The notes under the pieces: model-generated
Seen by the model: the letters and a program-made list of their open reading frames with translations, nothing else
What the model was told of the DNA's origin: nothing
Databases searched by the model: none
Position numbers and translations under genes: made by a program
Assembly: GCA_050084515.1 (NCBI GenBank)
Contig: CM114274.1
Span: 9,982,001 to 10,046,000 of the forward strand
From: Blasia pusilla
Taxonomy: Eukaryota > Marchantiophyta > Marchantiopsida > Blasiales
Length of the DNA stretch: 64,000 bases
Reading direction: 5' to 3'
Shown here: piece after piece, positions 28,301 to 40,477 of the stretch
How positions within the stretch are numbered: position 1 is the stretch's first letter
How the letters are laid out: each line of letters begins with the position of its first letter

Positions 28301-31300
28301 GAGTCCTGATAGTTCCCTTCATTCTCAAGAGGCTAGATTTGGACTCTTGGACCATAGACCCTGCACCAGGGTGTAGGGTCTATGGTCGCAAGGGCTAAGA
28401 CAGACACAACTTCATGAGTATAGTTTCTCAAGCTTGATTGGGATGGCTGTTAATTCTGAACCACCAATCAGTTTTCCATTTAGTTGACCTAAGTTGGCCA
28501 GGAGTAGAATCATTGCTGAACATGAATCTAGCTAAGTAAAGATTTCCTATGTCCTCACTTATTACTTGTGTCCCAACAGGGTCATAGGTGTGTTCAATGA
28601 TGTCCAACAGGCCATTCGGGAGAGTGCGCTTGTCGGGTACTTTCATCTCAAGAGGCTGGATTTGGTCCTGGAGAAAGTTATTGCTCTTACTACACTGTTG
28701 GTATGTGCACCTTCACATTCTTGCTCCTCAGGCCACTTGCCAGTTTTTTTGTGTAGTTGGTTTTGAATTATTTTTCATGGGATTTCTTTTCATTGTGGCA
28801 GATGAGTGATGAGACCGACAAGGGTAAGGTACAAGCATCCAGAGCAATGCTTGATCTTTACGAGGTTGTCATGGTTGACTTTCTTTCGGCGGATCTCAGG
28901 TACATGACTTGTGAGAAGTCTGTCAGAAGATGTTTTCCTTGTGCTCTTTTGAGGCTCATTGTGTCTCACAATTCTAGATATCTTCACCCTACTTAACAAT
29001 GAGGTGAATGAATGAATGAATGAATGAATGAAAAGATTTATTGTCCACTGGAACCGTACAGGGCCATGGGACTTGGGGGGAAATGGTAATTGGTTGGATG
29101 TTTATTTTTCGGAACACAAATTGTCTTTGTGGAAGGGGAGTATGAATTGCAAAACTTGGTCATTTTCAGTGAGAGTATGCTGGGGTATCTTCCACTGAAA
29201 CAAGCAAGAGAGGAGGGACGGCTTTTTTCAAATCTAATTTGGCCCTCTACAGGATCTCAGGTGACTTTCTCTCCTGGTTTAGTTTGTTTTTAAATTGTTG
29301 AAGTCTGACCATGACTTTGTTTCAATGGATTAGACTTCTTAATCATCTTTGTGACCAAGGCATATTCAGATTTTTCTGGTCCCAGATCATGGATAATCAG
29401 ATTTTTTGTGGATCCCTATGTGGAATTTTATTTTTTCATTATGTGTATTGTAATTCGATGAATGAGTGCACAGTATGTGCTGGATTTGTTTTGCAGGTGG
29501 TTGCTCATTCAGTCTTACCCTTTATGTCTTGGACTGCAATGAATTCTCTTACACGTGAAAACTTTGTGGCCTAAATCTGAATATATGAACGTCTTGTGAA
29601 CGGTGTTTTCACAGAAAGAAACAGTGAGAAGGTTGCACTATCTTCTGACAATCAAAGATTCTGCAGCCAATATTCCTAAGAATCTGGAGGCAAGACGGCG
29701 GTTACAATTTTTTACAAATTCTCTATTCATGAAGATGCCAGCTGCTCCCTATGTTCGGAAAATGACTTCTTTCAGGTGGTGCTTTCCTTCAGTTGCGTTA
29801 ATTCTCTGAACTCATCTTTCTGGATTGCAATTTTCTTAGTATTCTTCACAAGTACTTTCAAACAGGTCTGGTGTTTTCAATCTACCTTACAATGTGGTGT
29901 GGTTTTGTGAGCAGTGTTTTCACACCTTACTATGAAGAGGATGTTCTGTATAGTAAGGATAAAATTCGTAGAGAGAATGAGGATGGGATCTCCATTCTTT
30001 TCTATCTACAGAAGATATTTCCAGGTGTGGCTCTTGACCTTCCACCTTTGCTTTGATTACAATTATGAGCATTTGATTTTGAAATTTTTACTGTCTTTAT
30101 TACAAGTTTCACGCAGATTCCCATGACGAGCCACTGAGGTTGCATGTAACTTCCTCTTTGGGCTAGCTTTTGTATTTGGGATGTGCATTTGCTAATGTTG
30201 TTGCTGTTCCTTAGATGAGTGGAAAAACTTCCTGGAAAGAATGGGGTTGACTGAGAACGAGATGATGCGACAACTTGAGAATGACAAGCTTGATTTACTT
30301 GAATTGCGACTGTGGGCTTCATATCGAGGCCAGACTCTGGCACGAACAGGTTTAAGATTTTGTTGCTTTTCCTATTCCTATTCCTAAATTGATGGTTTTC
30401 AATCACATTTTGAGCGGATTTTCAACTGATGGAACGCTTGGCGCGGTGGCTTTCTTGTTTAATTGGTCATTTTTCTGACAACTTTGAAGGTCTCTTTTAG
30501 TCTTACCCTGTGTGCCTCAGTTTTGTGAAAGTATTGCTTACATGGCCATTCTTGACTGTTTGTGGGAATGCAGTTCGAGGAATGATGTACTACAAGAAAG
30601 CACTTGTACTTCAAAGTCTGCTCGAAGGGAGCACAGGTATGTTTAAAAAACTAGATTCTGAATCTGAGTCTTTAGTTATTGAAATACTCGATACAGACAT
30701 CTTATTGATCCTCTTCTGAGGTCTTGAAAGCTGTTTTGGCTCAGAGTTATCTCCCTCTTGTCTTTGCTGTTTCCTGGTCGATGTTGCACCGTGAGAGCTT
30801 TGTTGTGCTGCTCCACTTCCCCACTGCCTCTCACACTGTTTTCAAATCACTTGTGTGGCAAACCATTTGGTTCTTTGATTCACTCTATTTATTACAAACC
30901 ACTGATATTTGTTTATTTCTGTATCAGATCTTGAGGAGGTTGCCCCTCTAACAGGCAATGTAAATAATACAACTCCAGGATTTAGAACTGCCCGTGCTCT
31001 TGCTGAGTTGAAATACACGTACGTGGTGACTTGTCAAATCTATGGTGTGCAAAAGCAGAAGCGGGATGTGCGAGCTGCAGACATTCTATATCTCATGCAA
31101 AAGTATGACCATCTTGCTGATCTACATCCCGTAATTGTAATAGGACTCATGCTGCTTTCTTTAAAATTTTGGCAGTGGATGATGGGTTGTGTTAGGGAAA
31201 AGGGCAACATGTCAGTTTCCTAGCCACCGTAGAGCAGGGATGTAATCTGTACCCCTGAAGTTGGGGCCATGTGATTGGGTATGTCTGCCTCTACCTCCAC

Positions 31301-34300
31301 TGGATAGATGCCTATGAAGTGCCCTTGGAAGAAGGTTTCCTCATTTCAGAAGAAGCTAGGAGTATATCTGATTGAAATTTATTAATTGTGCACATGATTC
31401 TCAGATATGACTCCTTGAGGATTGCATATATCGATGTTGTGGAGAAGTTGCAAGGAAATAAAGATAAGAAAGAGTACAAACTCACGAAAGAATACTATTC
31501 GAAATTGATCAAGGCTGATCCGGAAGGAAAGGATCAGGTACAAGGATCACTCATTCTTGGGGGGAAAGATCAAACTAGCCTTGTCTGAAAGTCATACTGC
31601 ATTCACCACTGAGCTGTGTATAGGGCATTTAACATTGCAAAGCAGTGGACAATTTTTAGAGCATGTTTTGAATAGTTCATGGTTGATATACCTCATGTCT
31701 GCTGTCTTTTTTGCTCTAGATTTAGTTTCTGGTAATTACTTGGTTGAGGCATTGTGTCTAGAATACAGTCTCTCGGATGTATGGTCTTGGAACTCTTACA
31801 TTTTTTATTCTACAAGATAACAGACAAGAAGGGATTTTTTAGAGCTGCCGGAATTTACAAATTCATCAGAATATATCACAGCATTATCTATGTCTGTCGT
31901 TTCATGATTGTGTAGGAAATATACTCTATCAAACTACCTGGCGAGTTCAGACTGGGAGAGGGGAAGCCTGAAAATCAAAATCATGCAATTGTGTTTACAC
32001 GTGGTGATGCATGTCAAACAATAGACATGAACCAGGTTTGAGACTAGTCTTCGAACTCCTTTGGTCTGTCATATTCCCTTTTACCACTTATCCTTGTAGA
32101 GAGAGAAATTTTAAGCTTCTTTTGTCAACCATCTTTTCCAGGAAAGCTGGATGACAAAAGTTCCTGATGCTTTATGGAAATGTTTAAAGAGCAGAGTTCA
32201 CAGGAAGTATAATTTGGGAGCTTGGCAGTGAATTGTCAAGACTACCGGAAGAGACCATAGATTTTGTTGTTATGGCTATACACTGAGTAGAAGTTTCTTT
32301 GTGGTGTATCACATGAATACTTCAATTAACTACTCAGGTTAGGTTTCTGCACTTGTGTAGTTGTCAGTGCTCAGGAGTTCACTCTTTGGGTGATGTGTAT
32401 GTGTGAAACTTTTCCAGGATAATTACTTTGAAGAGTCTTTGAAAATGCGAAACCTTCTGGAGGAGTTCAATTCCAAGAATTGCCTAAGAAGACCCACAAT
32501 CCTGGGCATTCGAGAACACGTTTTCACGGGAAGGTAGGGCAGTGGGCGCAAGGAGCAAAATTTCTCTTATTTTTCTTTCCACACTTACTTCTGATTTCAT
32601 AGTCCATGCCCTAGTGCTAATTTTCTTGAAGAAATTGAGACTTATGGTGTTTCTGTTCGCTCCTTGCAGTGTGTCATCACTGGCATGGTTCATGTCACAG
32701 CAGGAGACAAGTTTTGTAACGTTGGGTCAACGTGTCCTAGCACGTCCCTTGAAGTAATGGAATCGTGACCGGGAAAGCCTTGTTTGGATGGAAACTCTCA
32801 CTGTTTAGATTATTTTTTGGTTTGGAACTGCTTCCTCATGTTGGATAGCATGAATATTGTTATTTACTTACCCATTTTCTCCCTCTTAGTTAAGCCATTT
32901 GTTTATCACCCTGATATCAATTGCTTTTAACTGCTGAATCTGTCCTTACTATACCTGTGGTTTGGTTTGAGCATACAAAGTGAATATCAGACAGTATGGG
33001 GCCCACTGATGTTGTTTATGTCATGATTAGAAAGAGAGATCTCTGAAGAATCAGTAGTTCTGTGATGAGATTCTTGCATTTTTTATTGGTTGTTGATCCT
33101 CTACTTTGACAACGGGCCGTGAACAGTTAACTACTTGTCTTTTCTCTCCCTTTATTTTCAGCCTGGTATCAGTTTCCTTTTAACCACTGAATCTGTCTAT
33201 ATGCCATATCTCTGGGTTTGGTATTGAGCATAGGAAGAGAGTTTCAGACAGTGCAAGTTTCGATGATGTTGTGGGTGTTATAATTAACAACATAGATCTC
33301 TGAGCAATCTATAATTCTGTTGGAAGTTTTCTTGCAAAATTTATGGGTGGTTGATCCTCTACTTTGTACATGTGGCAATGTATAGAGTGCGAATGCATTA
33401 TGGACATCCAGATGTCTTCGATCGAATTTTCCACATTACACGTGGAGGTATTAGCAAGTCTTCAAAGACAATCAATATCAGTGAGGACATCTTTGCAGGT
33501 ACGGTTTTATCCACACTTCTGCTCATTACGATGGTGTGGAATAGGTTATGAGCCCAAAATTTCTGATTTATTCTGAAGATAGGCTGAGCATTCAGGTGTT
33601 CATCTGAAAGTGTGTTTTAATGTGGTTATTTGATGAAATGCTCTGTACTTGCTCTGCACGCTCTCTCAGGATCTGACTGGTTCGTTGCATGCTAAATCCA
33701 ACAGGTTTCAATTCCACTCTTCGGCAGGGTAACATCACCCATCATGAGTATATTCAGGTAAGTTGGTCTCAATGAGTTCCTGTTTTTGTTCAGAGCTATA
33801 TTGGAAGTCTAGAAACATGAGATTTTATGCTCACTTAGACACTTGAACAGTTTTGGACACAAGTTTGTTGAAGGTCTGCCTTACTATGCTTGCCTTTCCT
33901 TTGTGTTTCTTATGGACATTTGTTCTTTTATAGGTTGGGAAAGGACGAGATGTCGGTCTCAATCAAATTGCTATGTTTGAGGCCAAAGTTTCCAGTGGAA
34001 ATGGGGAACAAATTTTGAGCAGAGATGTGTTCCGACTTGGACAGCTTTTTGATTTCTTTCGAATGTTATCATTCTTTTACACTTCCGTGGGGTATTACAT
34101 AACGACTCTGGTGAGGCCTTGAGCTTTAACCTTCTGATTCCTGGTCTTGTCGTTATGAGTTAGTTTAGAATATCAGAGTTTCTCTACAACCTAGTTATTA
34201 CGAGCACACTTAGTGCAATAGCAACCACTCAGGTTAGATTGTAGAGGAAAGTACTAGACAACCTGTATCACCAGACTACCTAGCTTTCTCAAGTACACTT

Positions 34301-37300
34301 AGTGTAATAGCAACCACTCAGGTTAGCAACAGTAGACATCTCGATAGCAACCACTCAGGTTAGTACTACTAGACACCTTGTATCACAAGACTCACTGAAC
34401 CCCTCAGGTCAGCAGATCTCTCAGTCTGTAAGCAGTAGCACACTCAGTGCTTAGCACACTGAACTACTGAGGTCAGAAGCACAATTCACTCATATACGCA
34501 AAGCACACTCAGTGCTGCTCAATCAGCTCCTCAGCTCAGAGAGTTGTGTACGAAAAAGGTGTAAGAGAATGTAATTTTGCAGGGCACCCTCAGAGGGTTA
34601 TATACAGCCAAGAGAACGAGTTTCTAGGTTTTAGGGTTAGGGCCTGCCGCCCACAGTAATTCTCAGAATTGCTGAGGTAAATCTATAGTAACAAGAAATT
34701 ACTATTTACTGTGGTAAAACACTAAGTTACTATAGTAATTCTATCAGTTACTTTTCACTATAGTAAACTCCAAGTTACTATATTTTACAAGAAGTTATAC
34801 CCTCTCACGAAAAAGTTGATTGAATAATTGGGATTGATGGAAAGCGTGTGGCTGCAGTTTCCAATGTTGTAGTATGTAGCCTCTGTGTCTCTTGAAGGGA
34901 GATTCAAAACAATAGATTCCCCACTCATAAGAAAGTCAATTTTCCACAGCCCTTATATTTGGCATGTTCTTGTATTTTTCAGTGTTCATTTTTCGCATGT
35001 GCAAGTGCTTTGTTCTTCAAGTCAAACTTTTTATAGCTGGGGTTTCCTATTCAGATCTTTTCAGGGGTTTCTTATTTGGGCTCACAATTGTTTCTGAGTC
35101 TTGGTTTACTGTTCGTGAAGACTCAGAATTGGTAGTGCTGAGATGATTTTGATGATGGTAATTAAAGCTGTTTGAGCTCGTGGTTTCAACTTGGGCATCT
35201 TAATCTTATTCAAAGTAGCTGCTGTGCTGATATTTTGAATAGTTGCTCATGGCCTTATTGCCATAATTTCACCCTGAGGCCCTCTCTCATGTGTTGACTG
35301 TCTAGGTGACCCTTACTAATTCTCTTGGGAATGTTTGGATACAGATGACCTCTTTGGTTATATATGTGTTCCTGTATGGGAAAGTGTATTTGGTAAGTTT
35401 GACAGCTCTTGATCTTGTGCTCATTAATGTTATATGCAAGTAGATTCAGGATCGAGAGATGGGATTTACTTGTGGATTCTTGGCAAATAGATGAGTTTTG
35501 GAAGTGAACCTCGTAGCGTTAGGCAAATTCCCTTTGGGAATTGGCTCATCTATAGTCTCAATGATATGTACATTGCACTGTATTGGGCAAAGATTATGCA
35601 ACTTATATATCGATTGGTTTCAACTGACCCATAGTCATCCCATTTTCGAAGTGGAGACATATTTGCTGGATTAACACAACTCTATGATCTGAAATGTGGA
35701 GTATTTTTTTAATGAGGACAGGCTCTATCCGGAATGGACAAGCAACTACAGGATTTTGCAGACTTAAGCAATAACAGAGCGCTTCAATCTGCACTCAATA
35801 CACAGTTCTTGCTGCAAATCGGTGTTTTTACAGCTGTCCCTATGATCATGAATTTCATCTTGGAACAGGGTGTTCTGAAGGTGGAAATCCTTGTTAAGCC
35901 CTTCCCAGTTTGTTTTGAATGGACTGTTCATCTCTTTGCAGAGATGTGGGTGCACTAGGAAGAGACGAGTCATACTCTCCAAATTGAAGCCACCTCTTCA
36001 CTCCCCAAATCAATTAAACCCATTTCCCCACCCACCAAGATCCAAATTTTGACTTCAACTTCCATCATAATTCAAACTTAGCTATGATTCACAAACTTCA
36101 AAGGCTTTGGAGTCTAAATTCAAAGCAAAGAGAGTTGTTGAGAAAAAAGTGGCTGATTCCTCAGGTGTTCCTATGGTCTTGTAGAAAAAATGCGGCTCTC
36201 TCTTGTTAGTATGGGATTTGTTAAGTTTTGGCCAAAGTCTTGTTCTCTGGGTTTATGGGACGAGTTCCAGAGTTGGTCAGATTGTGGTTTTGTTTGTGCT
36301 GTCTGCAGGCCATGATCAGCTTTATAACTATGCAACTCCAGCTCTGCTCTGTATTTTTCACTTTCTCACTTGGGACCAAAACACATTACTTTGGTCGGAC
36401 TGTTCTACATGGTGGTGCCAAGGCAAGCATGACTTATTTTCAGTCAATTACTGTCCAATTTTAGATTCTATGATTTATGTTACAAATAGAAGCAAGTAGT
36501 CTATATATTTCAGTAATTCTTCCAATTTTTTATTATGCTGATTGTGTTTCTTGTGTTGTACAGTATCGGGCAACAGGACGAGGGTTTGTGGTACAACATA
36601 TTTCTTTTGCTGACAATTACCGTCTGTACTCGCGGAGTCACTTCACTAAAGCGTAAGCTGGAATTGTTCTGAACTATATTGCAGTTGTAAAGACTTAATA
36701 TGAGTCAGAAAAGAGTGTCCAGAGATCACAAAGCAATGGAATGTGTGGATATATTACTGACATATAACAAGGAATATGGTGTGGATAGTTTATGAACTCC
36801 AGATTCAGAGTAGAGGTGACTGGGAGCCCTAGGTTTATCTTAGTGAAAAGGGCGTGTATACCACCAATGCCTAGCTTCAACATGAGTATGTCTTTATTCT
36901 GTTTCCAGATTTTTACTGTTGAGATGGTAGATATTCCAGATGGTCATCTGTGTTAGTTGTACTCCTCAAGTCTGTGGGGTCTTAAAACCACATTCCTAGA
37001 TTTGGAGATTCCTTCTGTATTGTAGAAGACAGTTGTCAGCTTTGAGCCTCTCACAAATTTTCATGATCGTGGTATCATGTGTGCAGGTTGGAGATTGCTA
37101 CGTTGCTCATAGTTTATTTGTCTTATGGGCAAAATAATTCTGGAGTTGCATATATTCTGCTGTCTTTCAGCAGTTGGTTCCTGGCACTTTCTTGGCTGTT
37201 TGCGCCCTATATCTTCAATCCAGCTGGTTTTGAGTGGCAAAAGTAATGGCCACCGAAGACTCTTGACTCCTTTTTCAATTACCCGTATTGCAACTTTATT

Positions 37301-40300
37301 GAGGACCTTGTCTGAACATAGTCATCGGTCTTCTGTGGGATGGAAACCAAGTGTTCATTTTACCTATATTGAACAGTTTCCAACTGACGTGTTGATTGAT
37401 AAGGAAGGGATTGGTCTAGGCTGTGAGAGGACCCTTGTCATACTGTTGAAATCTGTATTGTCCAGGACTGTGGAGGATTTTGAAGACTGGACGAACTGGC
37501 TTTTCTATAAGGGTGGTATTGCAGTGAAGGGGAATGAGAGTTGGGAATCTTGGTGGGAAGAGGAGCAGGTACATGTCATTCTGCTCTCATCTTGAAAACG
37601 GACAGAAATGGTCATGTCATTGCTAGGAAGTTTAAAACCTTTTTTGAGAGCTCTGAGAGAATTTAGAGTATTGAATGTAATCATCCTTTGATGCTGATTC
37701 CATCCCACATGAAGTAGCTTCAATCAATGAAATGTGAGTTAGTTGAAAAGGGTTGGCTTCTCTTTCTCTCTATGATAATCAACATAAAAATGTGATAGAT
37801 TCTCTGGTTCTGAATATAAATGGTTCTCTCCCCAAAATAGAATTCCAACCCACTCATTTCAAATTCTGTCTACTGGAAGGCTAAGTTGATAAAGGAGTCG
37901 ACGTGGAAAGTGAAATGAGTAATGTTTGTCCGATGATTTCTTCTGACGTGTCTGAGAAGAAAAAGGATTATTAGTTTTTGTGTTTTGGCTGCCCAGTGTT
38001 TGTGATGGGTGTTAGGTGATCGCAGTATCGCTTAAGCAGAATAAAATTGGTGATTTGGCAAATTCCTTTGGTTGGTACTGGCCTGTTTTCTGGGCAGAAA
38101 GGTTGAAGTCTGTGTTGTATTTCCCGTAAAATCTTGCAGGAGCACATTAGGACATTGCGTGGACGCTTCTGGGAGGTGGTTCTAAGCTTGCGCTTCTTCT
38201 TCTTCCAATATGGTGTCGTGTATTCCCTCCAAGTTTCAGGCTCAACTACCAGCCTAACGGTACGGCAGGAGACCAGTGACATCAGTAAAAATTGGGTTTG
38301 ACACAAAGTTAGATGAGGTTATAGGTTTTTGGCCTTGAGCAATTAGGGTTGTGAAGGTTCCAAGATGGAGTTCCTGCCACGTTATGCGAGAGATGTCTCC
38401 AGACCAAGGAAGTAGAAGAATGAAAATTAAGAATGAGGTGAACAACTAGTTTAAGGGATTGCAGTCCTTGAAGTCTATGAGAAAATGATTGACCAGCAGA
38501 AGTATCTCCTTGTACAAAGTCAGAGCTAGCATCAGCTAGACCATCCATGATTTCAGCTTGTACACAATCAGCAAATCAGTTCCTATCTCTATTGCCTAAT
38601 CAGAGCCCTACCATGATTTGACTCTTCTTACTATCTAAGAGATACTAAGAAGGATTCTACACAGTCACACCTTGCACTCACACTACAGGTCCTCACATGT
38701 CACCAGCTCAGAGATCAGACATGGCTCACCTCCTTGAGTACAAACAATCTCCATCAGGATACTAGACAAAACAACCTGCCTTCCAGTGAGGCTCTAGCAA
38801 GCACAGCAAGTAGTTTCAATCTCCTCTTCCTACTCTCTGATCACTCTGCAGGAGGACCAAGAGCCTCAGGAGTCCTCACCCAAACTGTGCATGCTGTAGA
38901 ATTGGCTTCTGCTCTCTAAACAGAGACATTATATACATGAGGGTGAGCACTTCTGGCCCTTAAATCTTCTTGAACAGATCCATACCCTAAATAACAGATG
39001 GTGGCTAACCCTAACTCGAGAATTGCCCTAATTCAAGGTTGCCCTAAAAAGATAGAGTAACACTAAGTTATCTCTAGCTAACTAAATTAGTATCCAACTA
39101 AGTTAGTATCTGACTAACTACTTTTAGGGCATGACTAAACTAGATATTAACAAATTTCAACATTGGGGACATGCCGTTGGAGTTACTCACAATTCAAATT
39201 CTGATTGTTAACGAGTCTGTCCGACTGTGTTACCTGACTCTCTGAGTTTGGTGATAGGGATAACTATGGTCCAGTTGGGAATCAATCGCTCTTGTTCATT
39301 CTTCTTGCACTTTTCTACTGTGCAGCCTGGGTTGTAAATCACTTTAGCTGACCCCATAGAGGCTTTTCTGCTGGTGCTTATTTTGCAGGTTTATGGATAC
39401 TCGTGGCTAGTCTTTGTTGGTTTAATTATATTATTCCAGGTGGGTTTGGTACCAAACCAGTGTTTCTTTTTCCTGATCTGATGCAATTTTTAGAGGTCTG
39501 CGGTCCGGTGGAATCCGGTGTCCATCTGTTAGCAGGTTCTTTCTCTAAGGCCAAATATGTTCGAGTGATGTCCAGTTTTGATGGGTAAGTAAGCTTTCAG
39601 GATTTATGTGAAAATTGTAGTTGGAACTTGTTTTCCGTCCATAGTGTGGAAGTGGAAGTCTATAGAAGTCCAGTTATGCTTGCCTGGGAGAAACTGACAT
39701 TTTGATACCTTTCTCGCAGCTCTTCACATTTACCAATAAATCATCCATCAATTTCCAGCTGTTCCTAAGACTTTTTCAAGGAGCGCTATTCTTGGTCATA
39801 CTTGCAGCTCTTTTAGTCATAATAGCTTTATCCAGCTTGACTGTTGGTGATTGTTTCGCAACTGTCTTGGTCTTTATACCCACCGGCTGGGGACTGCTTT
39901 CGGTAAGTACAGCTGTTACGAGTGATAGTTTGGTTAAAAATTTATGCTAGAGTCAACACTGGACTGCGAAACCATGTTAGAATAATCATCTCATAAACCA
40001 TTGGATGTGGCATCCTCCCACTGTTCAGAGATGGTGGACAGAGTCTTGAAGTAGGAAGGGGATGGGTGGATAAAGTAGTATTGGTTGCATGATATCCAGT
40101 GCATTGTCAAGGGCGTCCTTAGTGAAATGAATTCTTCTGTGTTCTGCTCTTTTCCTGATGTCACCCGTTGTTTATACCTCTATGTAGTACGTTTGATTAA
40201 TGTGATTAATTTCTTTCATATTTTTTTTTTGAATTTGCAGATCTGCCTAGCATTAAGACCTTTGATCGAGCCTCTAGGTCTCTGGAATGCTGTTCGCAGT

Positions 40301-40477
40301 GGTTTCCGTTTCTACGATGCCATCATGGGCGCCATTATTTTCACCCCTATCGCCATCCTATCATGGTTCCCATTTGTGTCTACTTTCCAGACGCGATTGG
40401 TTTTCAACCAAGCCTTCAGTCGGGGGCTGGAGATATCTTTGATTCTTGCCGGAAATCGACCCAATGCGAATGCATAA
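15537..40477 (+). CDS. GSL8: Callose synthase (1,3-beta-glucan synthase, GT48), GSL8/CalS10-like
   Basis: This enzyme polymerises UDP-glucose into 1,3-beta-glucan (callose) at the plasma membrane. The GSL8/CalS10 clade is known for cell-plate and plasmodesmal callose. I joined 51 exons by splice sites and family alignment. They total 5,874 nt, exactly divisible by three, giving about 1,957 residues, close to the usual 1,750-1,980. Order: Vta1-like N terminus (about residues 40-200), FKS1-type domain with LLIWGEAANLRFLPE (about 383), first membrane cluster (about 500-800), cytosolic glucan-synthase domain (from about 1,060), C-terminal membrane cluster (about 1,515-1,930). YRATGRGFVV lies at about 1,646, and the end (FNQAFSRGLEISLILAG) is typical of the clade. 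ATG 15,537 precedes the conserved NWERLVRKAL by about 25 Ser/Arg/Thr-rich residues; no later Met fits. The 51-exon structure matches the many-intron GSL8/GSL10 group. All introns are GT-AG except number 44 (GC-AG). GSL8 over GSL10 is inferred from remembered similarity. Confidence 0.93.
22735..27128 (+). other. GSL8: Callose synthase exons 13-23: first membrane cluster
   Basis: Exons: 22735-22878, 23162-23264, 23639-23762, 24186-24375, 24622-24674, 25120-25180, 25713-25791, 25988-26037, 26226-26312, 26507-26595, 27098-27128. Hydrophobic segments alternate with short polar loops (for example LWIFFTVMLQ, YTAVWVFILACKFAFSYYFQ, ALWAPVILIYYLDTQVWYTV). Family landmarks are FVGRGLYERTRDY (exon 17), YKWHDFF (exon 19), GALWAPVIL (exon 20) and GARERLGEIRTL (exons 21-22). 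Several exons are very short (31, 50, 53 and 61 nt) but keep phase. This block anchors the protein before the cytosolic catalytic loop. Confidence 0.85.
28351..28386. repeat. 36-bp near-perfect palindrome in callose synthase intron 26
   Basis: ACCATAGACCCTGCACCAGG is followed by its near-perfect inverse ending AGGGTCTATGGT, giving a hairpin with a 12-bp perfect outer stem. It lies wholly within intron 26 (28,219-28,579). The right arm continues into TCGCAAGGGC, matching a dispersed module seen again at 50.6, 52.8 and 58.3 kb. Confidence 0.75.
28999..29031 (+). repeat. GAAT microsatellite
   Basis: About seven tandem GAAT units lie inside callose synthase intron 28. Likely length-variable; no coding effect. 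Confidence 0.85.
34163..34792 (-). mobile_element. Solo LTR of family B in callose synthase intron 41
   Basis: About 630 bp, matching on the minus strand the LTR-B copies at 54,569-55,204 and 57,490-58,127. It is flanked on both sides by AGTTA (34,158-34,162 and 34,793-34,797), a 5-bp target duplication. It has the family's TATA-like core (as GGTTATATACAGCC on plus, 34,599-34,612) and the TTACTATAGTAA-type dyads at its right end. No internal retrotransposon sequence adjoins, so it is a solo LTR, antisense to the host gene. Confidence 0.75.
35345..40477 (+). other. GSL8: Callose synthase exons 42-51: C-terminal membrane cluster and stop
   Basis: Exons: 35345-35392, 35722-35880, 36309-36422, 36564-36652, 37087-37242, 37466-37568, 38140-38259, 39389-39439, 39720-39902, 40241-40477. 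Landmarks are LNTQFLLQIGVFTAVPM (exon 43), FFTFSLGTKTHYFGRT (exon 44), YRATGRGFVVQH and NYRLYSRSHF (exon 45), SWLFAPYIFNPAGFEWQK (exon 46), EDFEDWTNWLFYKGG (exon 47), LSLRFFFFQYGVVYSL (exon 48) and FIPTGWGLLS (exon 50). TAA stop at 40,475-40,477. Exon 44 ends AAG followed by GCAAGC, so intron 44 has a GC donor. Introns 41 (34,111-35,344) and 48 (38,260-39,388) are enlarged by retrotransposon sequence. Confidence 0.88.
38479..39162 (-). mobile_element. Copia-type LTR-A plus leader and gag start in callose synthase intron 48
   Basis: Minus-strand LTR at 38,614-39,162 (549 bp), starting TGTTGAAATTTG and ending CAAATCA, the same length as the copy at 54,020-54,568. It is followed (leftward) by TGGTAGGGCTCTGAT at the primer-binding position, then the leader and the gag start (MDGLADASSDFVQGD; ATG near 38,548). 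Similarity to the other copies stops near 38,479. The remaining intron sequence (38,260-38,478) is not shared with the other gag copies. The fragment is antisense to callose synthase and has no second LTR. TATA-like core ATATAATG lies within the LTR. Confidence 0.75.

Larger units (their letters stand above)
27505..34110 (+). other. GSL8: Callose synthase exons 24-41: cytosolic catalytic loop
   Basis: Exons: 27505-27608, 27725-27806, 28055-28218, 28580-28700, 28802-28899, 29170-29260, 29615-29775, 29915-30024, 30215-30349, 30574-30636, 30928-31102, 31405-31537, 31916-32035, 32418-32533, 32670-32753, 33386-33498, 33705-33757, 33934-34110. Conserved blocks run in family order: FSPIWNEIINCLREEDYI, NLEARRRLQFFTNSLFM, VFTPYYEEDVLYS, NEDGISILFYLQKIFPDEW, LWASYRGQTLARTVRGMMYY, YTYVVTCQIYG, GEGKPENQNHAIVFTRG, REHVFTGSVSSLAWFM, MHYGHPDVFDRIFHITRGG, QGNITHHEYIQVGKGRDVGL. 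This is the UDP-glucose-using part. Exon 36 has DACQTIDMNQ where relatives usually have Ile in place of Cys. Exon 29 could be preceded by an optional 24-nt microexon (29,062-29,085). Confidence 0.88.

Noticed and set aside
29496-29574. Open stretch VVAHSVLPFMSWTAMNSL after a good acceptor in callose synthase intron 29
   Set aside because: It has no family counterpart and runs into a stop. The join 29,260/29,615 restores the expected protein.
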